Below are positions 58,171 through 63,233 of a stretch of DNA of 63,233 nucleotides, piece after piece. Positions within the stretch are counted from its first letter, which is position 1; every line of letters starts with the position of its first letter. The stretch lies in the NCBI GenBank assembly GCA_964370005.1, contig CAYJGR010000004.1, positions 1 to 63,233 on the forward strand, read 5' to 3'. The position numbers and the translations under genes are program-made. The notes beneath the pieces are model-generated. The model did no database searches. It was not told the origin of the DNA and saw only the letters and a list, made by a program, of their open reading frames with translations. This DNA comes from Heteroruminococcus sp964370005 (lineage in GTDB: Bacteria > Bacillota > Clostridia > Oscillospirales > Ruminococcaceae).

Positions 58171-60060
58171 GTGGGCGAACCATCCGGCGGGAAACAGTAC
58201 CGAGAACAGGATCAGGATTTGATTTATGCGCTTGATATCGGCACCCGAAGTGTTATCGGTATGATAGGTCGAGTGGACGATGAGCGGGTGGAGATTTTGG
58301 CCGTCGAAAAACAGCCCCACCCCAAGCGCACCATGATGGATGGCCAGATTGAGGACATAGGACAGGTGGCTGTCGTGGTGCGAGAGGTCACAAAGCGCCT
58401 TGAACAGCGTATGCAGTGCCACCTAACCAGAGCATGTGTGGCAGCGGCGGGTCGAGCACTGCGCACAGAACAGGGGCAGAGCACGCTCGAACTTCCAACG
58501 GCGCAGGTTGTTGGGCAGGAGATAATCGCACAGGCCGAGGCCCAGGCGGTTGCCGGGGCCGAGGAAATGCTACAAAACACCGTGGAAGGCGATCAGCGCC
58601 TGTTTTTGGTGGGATATACCACCGTAAAAACTTCACTTGATCACTATACGATGAATCATCTCGAAGGACACACCGGCAAGCTCATAGAGTGCACCGTTGT
58701 GGCGACCTTCCTGCCCAGTGAGGTTATAGAGAGTCTTTATTCGGTCATGCGGGGAGCGGGGCTTGAGGTGTCCAGCCTCACACTTGAACCGATTGCGGCG
58801 CTTAATGCGGCAATACCGTCCGAGCTGCGACTGCTTAATTTAGCACTGGTTGACATAGGCGCCGGCACATCTGATATCGCTATATGTCGTGATGGCAGTG
58901 TGGTGGGCTACACCATGGCCACCACGGCGGGGGATGAGATAACCGAGGCCATCATGAGGGAGTGCCTTGTGGATTACACTACGGCCGAGCAGATGAAATT
59001 TGCTCTGACCGAGGAGAAAAACATTCATTTTACCGATATTTTGGGCTTGGAACAAGAGATTACGCCTGAGGAGCTTTGCGGTAAACTTCTTGATACGATC
59101 AAGAGTTTGGCCAAAGAGATTGCAGAGTGCATAACAAAGCTCAATGGGGTGGCACCCTCGGCAATATTCTTGGCCGGCGGTGGCAGTAAGCTTGCGGGAC
59201 TTCAGACCCATGTGGCCGATGCCCTGGGTATGGATCAGCGGCGGGTCGCCGTGGCGGGTGGACATTTTAAGAACAGTGCCCATTCCAAAACCATACAGCT
59301 TGAAGACCCTGAGTACACCACCCCACTTGGGATAGCGATATCGGCGGGTCTTGGGCTTATTGGGGACAGCTATCGAATAATCCTCAACGACCAACCCGCA
59401 AGACTGTTCCGCAGTGGTCGTCTCACGGCGCTCGAACTGCTCATGATGAATGGGTTTAGCTACGCCGATTTATTGGGGCGCAGTGGCAAGGCGCTTGTGT
59501 TTTATATCGACGGTAAACGGCAGGTGTTTCATCCCGAACCCTCAGAACCCGCACGCCTTGGCATAAATGGACAGGAGGCACTGCCCTCGAGTCTTATTCA
59601 TGCGGGGGATAATATAATATTTATTCCGGCACAGGCGGGAGGCGACCGCAAACTCACGGTTGGGGAGCTTTTGGAGAAAAACCCTCATGCGGCGAGGTTT
59701 ACGATGGAAGGTAGGACGTTGTCGCCCGAGGAATACATTTTAAGCGATTGGCAGCTTGAGACCGTGGAGAGAGTGCAAAAAGCACCCGAAAAGACGGTAG
59801 AACAACCTGTGAAATCGACACAGTCAAAAATTCCCACGGTATATCGTTTTATTCTCAATGGTAAAACGTTGGAGCTACCCCCCAAGGAGGATAAATCACC
59901 TTACTACCTTATGGATTTGCTTGAGCATACCGGCATAGATTTTAGGGAGGTCAAGAGTCCTATGATTTTGCAGGTTAATGGCACAGACAGTGCGTTTAGG
60001 CAGGTGCTTAAAACCGGGGATGAGGTCACGATAGAAAACTCGACTAAAGTCGATGTATAA
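58171..60060 (+). CDS. FtsA-like actin-family protein with extended C-terminus
   Basis: A 629-residue protein with an N-terminal FtsA/actin-like ATPase fold: YALDIGTRSVIGMIG (phosphate 1), VDIGAGTSDIAICRDG (phosphate 2), FLAGGGSKLAGLQ (adenosine), and the SHS2 (1C) domain between. The first 400 residues match FtsA, but instead of a short amphipathic helix the C-terminus adds about 220 residues with two similar modules (INGQEALPSSLIHAGDNIIF and VNGTDSAFRQVLKTGDEVTI), possibly beta-grasp folds. A GTG start is used. Whether it is the cell-division FtsA or a specialised paralogue cannot be settled; no ftsZ lies near. Confidence 0.85.
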   Translation: MGEPSGGKQYREQDQDLIYALDIGTRSVIGMIGRVDDERVEILAVEKQPHPKRTMMDGQIEDIGQVAVVVREVTKRLEQRMQCHLTRACVAAAGRALRTEQGQSTLELPTAQVVGQEIIAQAEAQAVAGAEEMLQNTVEGDQRLFLVGYTTVKTSLDHYTMNHLEGHTGKLIECTVVATFLPSEVIESLYSVMRGAGLEVSSLTLEPIAALNAAIPSELRLLNLALVDIGAGTSDIAICRDGSVVGYTMATTAGDEITEAIMRECLVDYTTAEQMKFALTEEKNIHFTDILGLEQEITPEELCGKLLDTIKSLAKEIAECITKLNGVAPSAIFLAGGGSKLAGLQTHVADALGMDQRRVAVAGGHFKNSAHSKTIQLEDPEYTTPLGIAISAGLGLIGDSYRIILNDQPARLFRSGRLTALELLMMNGFSYADLLGRSGKALVFYIDGKRQVFHPEPSEPARLGINGQEALPSSLIHAGDNIIFIPAQAGGDRKLTVGELLEKNPHAARFTMEGRTLSPEEYILSDWQLETVERVQKAPEKTVEQPVKSTQSKIPTVYRFILNGKTLELPPKEDKSPYYLMDLLEHTGIDFREVKSPMILQVNGTDSAFRQVLKTGDEVTIENSTKVDV

Positions 60061-60097
60061 TAATGAGAACTTACACAGCGAAAGGATTAGCGTTTTA

Positions 60098-60946
60098 ATG
60101 AATTTTTACCCTACAAGACTTAAATTATTGGCCATGGCACTGCTCATAGCGGTTATGTTTGCGGGGTGTGGCGATTCGGCGCCCACACCACCTGAAAATT
60201 ATGTGTATGGCGAGGAGAACTTTCCGACCATAGATGGATTTTTTATGGAAGAGCAGGAGATGAATTACAGCCAAGAGGTGGTTGAAGTAGAAGCCGAGGA
60301 GGGCGAGGAAGCACCCACAGAGGGTGAGGAACAGGTCGAGGAGGGCGAAGAAACGCCCGAAGAGGAAGAACCTGCCACCGATGAGGAGGCAGAGCCAATC
60401 CAAGAGATTATACATGTCTACAGCGATGTGGAGGGTATGCCCGAGGTTTTGGCCGCATATACCGAAATGTTGACCACACAAAGCGAATGCGCAATTGTGG
60501 ACGAGATCGGCATTGTGCTTGATACTCCCGATTTCACCGCAGAGACGGGAACGATGCTTGTCGCCCGAGAGGTGGAGGAGCCCAAGTCTTTAGTGGGTTT
60601 GGAGGTGTCATGGGAGGGGAGCGTTTGTCGCATAAAGGTCATAAATATGCCGGGCAGTGTCTTTATAGTCCAGAGTGTTAAAATCACGGTGGAGGAGGCC
60701 GCGGATTTTCTTTGGACACGCACCACCGAGGAAGTAGGTTTGGGAGAGGGCAGTTGGGCTGACTACAGCATATACCCCGCCGATGGCATAGTAAGGGTGG
60801 ATGACCAAATATGCTACCGTCTCGATGTGTTTACAAAGGCGGACGGCAACCCCGCAGGTGTATTCTTTTTATCCAACACAGGTGATCATCTATACAGCCT
60901 TGACGAGGCACAGGGCATTGTAACCCAGCTCATACCGGCACCGTAA
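60098..60946 (+). CDS. Acidic lipoprotein of unknown function
   Basis: A 282-residue predicted lipoprotein: signal helix LKLLAMALLIAVMFAGC, lipobox ending at Cys, then a very Glu-rich stretch at about residues 60-105, and a globular C-terminal domain (EVLAAYTEMLTTQSECAIV onwards; SWADYSIYPADGIVRVDDQICYRLDVFTKADGNP). No family recognised. The start at 60098 follows CGAAAGGATTAG; the frame open upstream overlaps the FtsA-like gene. It closes the FtsE/MCP/FtsA-like group. Confidence 0.8.
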   Translation: MNFYPTRLKLLAMALLIAVMFAGCGDSAPTPPENYVYGEENFPTIDGFFMEEQEMNYSQEVVEVEAEEGEEAPTEGEEQVEEGEETPEEEEPATDEEAEPIQEIIHVYSDVEGMPEVLAAYTEMLTTQSECAIVDEIGIVLDTPDFTAETGTMLVAREVEEPKSLVGLEVSWEGSVCRIKVINMPGSVFIVQSVKITVEEAADFLWTRTTEEVGLGEGSWADYSIYPADGIVRVDDQICYRLDVFTKADGNPAGVFFLSNTGDHLYSLDEAQGIVTQLIPAP

Positions 60947-60961
60947 CAGTTACATACACAC

Positions 60962-60995
60962 AAACCCGACCTGCCAAAACGGCGGTCGGGTTTTA
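60962..60995. terminator. Bidirectional terminator between the lipoprotein gene and recG
   Basis: AAACCCGACC/GGTCGGGTTT arms with an inner GCC/GGC enclose an AAAAC loop; T-runs occur on both sides. It serves both convergent genes. Confidence 0.9.
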
Positions 60996-61011
60996 TATAT
61001 GCTGTAAAGTA

Positions 61012-63057
61012 TCAATTAGGTAGCTCTCCCACCGCCTGTATAAGGCGCTCTACCTGTGCCGCAAGAGCGGGGTAATTCTCAAGCAGTGGGTCGTCAAACA
61101 GCAGGTTGTGGGCGGCTTGTCCGGCTTGTTCAAACAGTTCCATGTCGCCCGAAAGGTCGGCCAAATGCATGTTGGGCAGGCCATGTTGCCTATTGCCAAA
61201 GAAATCGCCGGGGCCACGAAGTCGCAAATCCTCCTTGGCAATGACAAAACCGTCCGAGGTTTGGCGCATGACCGAAAGGCGCTCCACGGCCTGGTCGGTG
61301 GTTGAGTCGGATACCAAAATGCACCAGGATTTCTCACGGCCACGCCCCACCCGCCCACGAAGCTGATGGAGTTGGCTAAGGCCAAAGCGCTCGGCATTCT
61401 CGACGAGCATTATAACGGCCGACGGCACGTCCACCCCAACCTCGATGACGGTGGTCGAAACCAGTAGTTTTGTCTCACCCGACACAAAGCGGGACATAAC
61501 AGCCTCCTTTTCGCCCGATTTCATCCTGCCGTGTAGTAGCTCGACGGGGTAGCCCTCAAATGCGGGCAAGACGATATCCTGCGCATAATCCTCGGCCGAC
61601 ATCATCCCCTCGGGGGTCTGTTCCCCTTGCTCTATCAGGGGGCAAACAAGGTAGGCCTGAAACCCTCTATCAAGATACCCACGTATAAACCCAAAGGCAC
61701 GTGTGCGCTTGGGGGAATCTATTATAAGGGTCTCTATGGGGGTGCGCCCGGGCGGGAGTTCATCAATCACCGACAAATCAAGGTCACCGTATATCATAAG
61801 GGAAAGGGTGCGAGGGATGGGGGTGGCCGACATGACCAACATATGAGCCGACTTGCCCTTTTCCCTCAGGGCAGCACGTTGCCTCACACCAAAGCGGTGT
61901 TGTTCATCGGTCACAACGAGGGATAGGTTATGCCAAACTACGGCGGGACTTATCAGGGCATGGGTGCCGATGCAGAGGTCAATTTCACCCTGCTGAAGTT
62001 TGGCATAAAGTTCCTTTTTTGCCTTGGCGGTCAGCGAGCCTGTGAGCAGTCCCACACGCACCCCAAGTGGTGTTAAAAGTGAGGAGAGTGTACGGTAGTG
62101 CTGCCCGGCTAAAAGTTCTGTGGGAGCCATGAGGGCGCTTTGGGTGCTGTTTTGGGTGGCATACCAACAGCAGGCGGCGGCCACGAGGGTTTTGCCTGAG
62201 CCGACATCCCCTTGCACAAGGCGGTTCATGGGGCGGGGTTTGCACATGTCGTCGACGGCTTGATCGATAGCACGGCGTTGTGCCGAGGTAGGCTTGAAGG
62301 GTAGGGCATCAAAAAAAGGTTGGAGACTCAGTTGCAACATAGGGGTGGCCGTCAAACTGTTTTTGCTTGCTTTGAGCATAGCAAACCCCAAAGCAAGCGA
62401 AAAAAGTTCTTCAAATGCAAATCGACGGCGGGCGAGTGTCATGCTGTCCATGTCATGGGGGTTGTGGATGTGCACAAGTGCCTCACCCAATGGGGGGAGG
62501 TTGTACTGCTCCAGTAGATGCTCGGGCAGGGGGTCAGGATGGTCGTGCGCCATGGGGAGCACGGTGGTTATATCCTTGCGAAGGCTGTTCTGTGAGAGGC
62601 CGGATGTCAGGGGATAAAGGGGTATAAGGGCGTTTTGGTCGGGTGAAAATATTTGCGGGGAGGCCATCTCACGCCTTAAAAGTGTGCCGGTGAGCTTGCC
62701 ATAAAATATATATTCCTGCCCTATTTTGAGGTTTGAAACGGTGTATTTAGCGTTGAAGTAGGTTATATGCAAATCGTCTGTGTCGTCTGTGGCGGTGAGT
62801 TTCCATAGGGATAGACCGCCACGTATGCGCTGTTCGGACGACTTTGAGAGCAGAGTTAGGCGCAAGGCACACAGTTGTCCAAGCGGTGCGGTGGCTACCT
62901 GTTCACATCGGCGCAAATCAATATAACCCCGCGGGAAGTGATATAGGAGGTCTGCGGGGGTATGTATATCGAGTTTTTGATAGAGTGAGGCGCGTTTTTC
63001 GCCCACACCTTTTAGGTAACGGATGCTATCTGTGAGGGTAGTTATGATACAAATCAC
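61012..63057 (-). CDS. recG: ATP-dependent DNA helicase RecG
   Basis: A 681-residue helicase with wedge domain (SIRYLKGVGEKRASLYQKLDIHTPADLLYHFPRGYID), Walker A in LVQGDVGSGKTLVAA, DEXH box VVTDEQHRFG, motif III SATPIPRTL, and motif VI QLRGRVGRG. It remodels stalled replication forks and Holliday junctions. The frame is open to 63171 but no good start exists there; the GTG at 63057 overlaps a GGAG and gives a family-typical N-terminus, while an ATC or ATA start cannot be excluded. Confidence 0.95.
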   Translation of the reverse strand: MICIITTLTDSIRYLKGVGEKRASLYQKLDIHTPADLLYHFPRGYIDLRRCEQVATAPLGQLCALRLTLLSKSSEQRIRGGLSLWKLTATDDTDDLHITYFNAKYTVSNLKIGQEYIFYGKLTGTLLRREMASPQIFSPDQNALIPLYPLTSGLSQNSLRKDITTVLPMAHDHPDPLPEHLLEQYNLPPLGEALVHIHNPHDMDSMTLARRRFAFEELFSLALGFAMLKASKNSLTATPMLQLSLQPFFDALPFKPTSAQRRAIDQAVDDMCKPRPMNRLVQGDVGSGKTLVAAACCWYATQNSTQSALMAPTELLAGQHYRTLSSLLTPLGVRVGLLTGSLTAKAKKELYAKLQQGEIDLCIGTHALISPAVVWHNLSLVVTDEQHRFGVRQRAALREKGKSAHMLVMSATPIPRTLSLMIYGDLDLSVIDELPPGRTPIETLIIDSPKRTRAFGFIRGYLDRGFQAYLVCPLIEQGEQTPEGMMSAEDYAQDIVLPAFEGYPVELLHGRMKSGEKEAVMSRFVSGETKLLVSTTVIEVGVDVPSAVIMLVENAERFGLSQLHQLRGRVGRGREKSWCILVSDSTTDQAVERLSVMRQTSDGFVIAKEDLRLRGPGDFFGNRQHGLPNMHLADLSGDMELFEQAGQAAHNLLFDDPLLENYPALAAQVERLIQAVGELPN

Positions 63058-63132
63058 TCCAACGTGTATATTTTTATGGCTTTGTTTACAAAATAAAGTT
63101 AAAATATTGCCGATATTATGAAAAAAATGTTG

Positions 63133-63161
63133 TTGACAATCCCGTGGATATTGGGTATAAT
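63133..63161 (+). promoter_or_regulatory. Consensus sigma-A promoter of the tRNA-Lys unit
   Basis: Perfect TTGACA (63133-63138) and perfect TATAAT (63156-63161) are 17 nt apart, 18 nt upstream of tRNA-Lys. Confidence 0.95.
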
Positions 63162-63179
63162 CATATGGCACTTAAATCT

Positions 63180-63233
63180 GACCCATTAGCTCAGTTGGCA
63201 GAGCACTTGACTTTTAATCAAGGTGTCCGGAGT
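63180..63233 (+). tRNA. tRNA-Lys (TTT), partial
   Basis: The 5' 54 nt of a tRNA: acceptor GACCCAT, D arm AGCTCAGTTGGCAGAGC and anticodon stem-loop CTTGA-CTTTTAA-TCAAG with anticodon TTT. The T arm and 3' acceptor lie outside the window. Other tRNA genes probably follow it. Confidence 0.95.

Overview
The window is a chromosomal segment from a low-to-mid GC monoderm, flagellated member of the Firmicutes, most likely class Clostridia; the genus cannot be fixed from the sequence. Supporting signs are strong AGGAGG-type ribosome binding sites, a flagellar gene order typical of Clostridia and Bacilli (flgB-flgC-fliE-fliF...), CheC/CheD/CheV chemotaxis proteins, FliW/CsrA control, and no FlgH/FlgI (L and P ring) genes.

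Layout. 1-6.8 kb is housekeeping and accessory: a YbjQ-like protein, a TM2 protein, a ParE/Phd toxin-antitoxin pair, tRNA-Met and tRNA-Glu, an LCP-family protein, a uracil/xanthine permease with a long leader that looks attenuated, a PTS IIA protein and a TlpA-like thioredoxin. 6.5-6.8 kb is a cluster of hairpins flanked by a duplicated 37-nt hairpin. 6.8-11.9 kb (minus) is the late flagellar operon flgM-flgN-flgK-flgL-DUF6470-fliW-csrA-yjfB. It diverges from flagellin (12.2 kb), which is followed by a REP-associated transposase (RAYT) with its REP-like palindromes and by a large glycosyltransferase. 16.2-20.8 kb (minus) is cheA-cheW-cheR-cheB. 21-23.3 kb carries a YlqG-like protein, an FlhB-like fragment (FlhX) and a PilZ protein. 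23.7-49.8 kb is the main fla/che operon, almost gap-free, from flgB through basal body, switch, motor, export apparatus, sigma-28, rod proteins, CheC/CheD/CheV and an EAL/HDOD protein. 50.2-51.9 kb (minus) holds ParA, a ComFB-domain protein and a broken antitoxin gene. 52.2-55.4 kb is fliD-fliS-FliT-like. 55.6-60.9 kb is an unusual group: an FtsE-like ATPase with no FtsX, a chemoreceptor, a long FtsA-like protein and an acidic lipoprotein. The end holds recG (minus) and the start of tRNA-Lys.

Together the window encodes nearly a complete flagellum and chemotaxis pathway: export gate (FlhA, FlhB, FliP, FliQ, FliR, FliO), export ATPase (FliI, FliH, FliJ), MS ring and switch (FliF, FliG, FliM, FliY), rod, hook, junction, cap and filament, stator (MotA, MotB), regulators (FliA, FlgM, CsrA, FliW) and CheA, W, Y, B, R, C, D, V plus one receptor. 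FlhF and FlhG are not found here. The most unusual points are REP-like palindromes inside the RAYT gene, a possible translation-coupled leader on the permease, a terminator-like hairpin just downstream of the likely promoter of the 26-kb fla/che operon, the ParA/ComFB pair, and the FtsE/MCP/FtsA-like/lipoprotein group.
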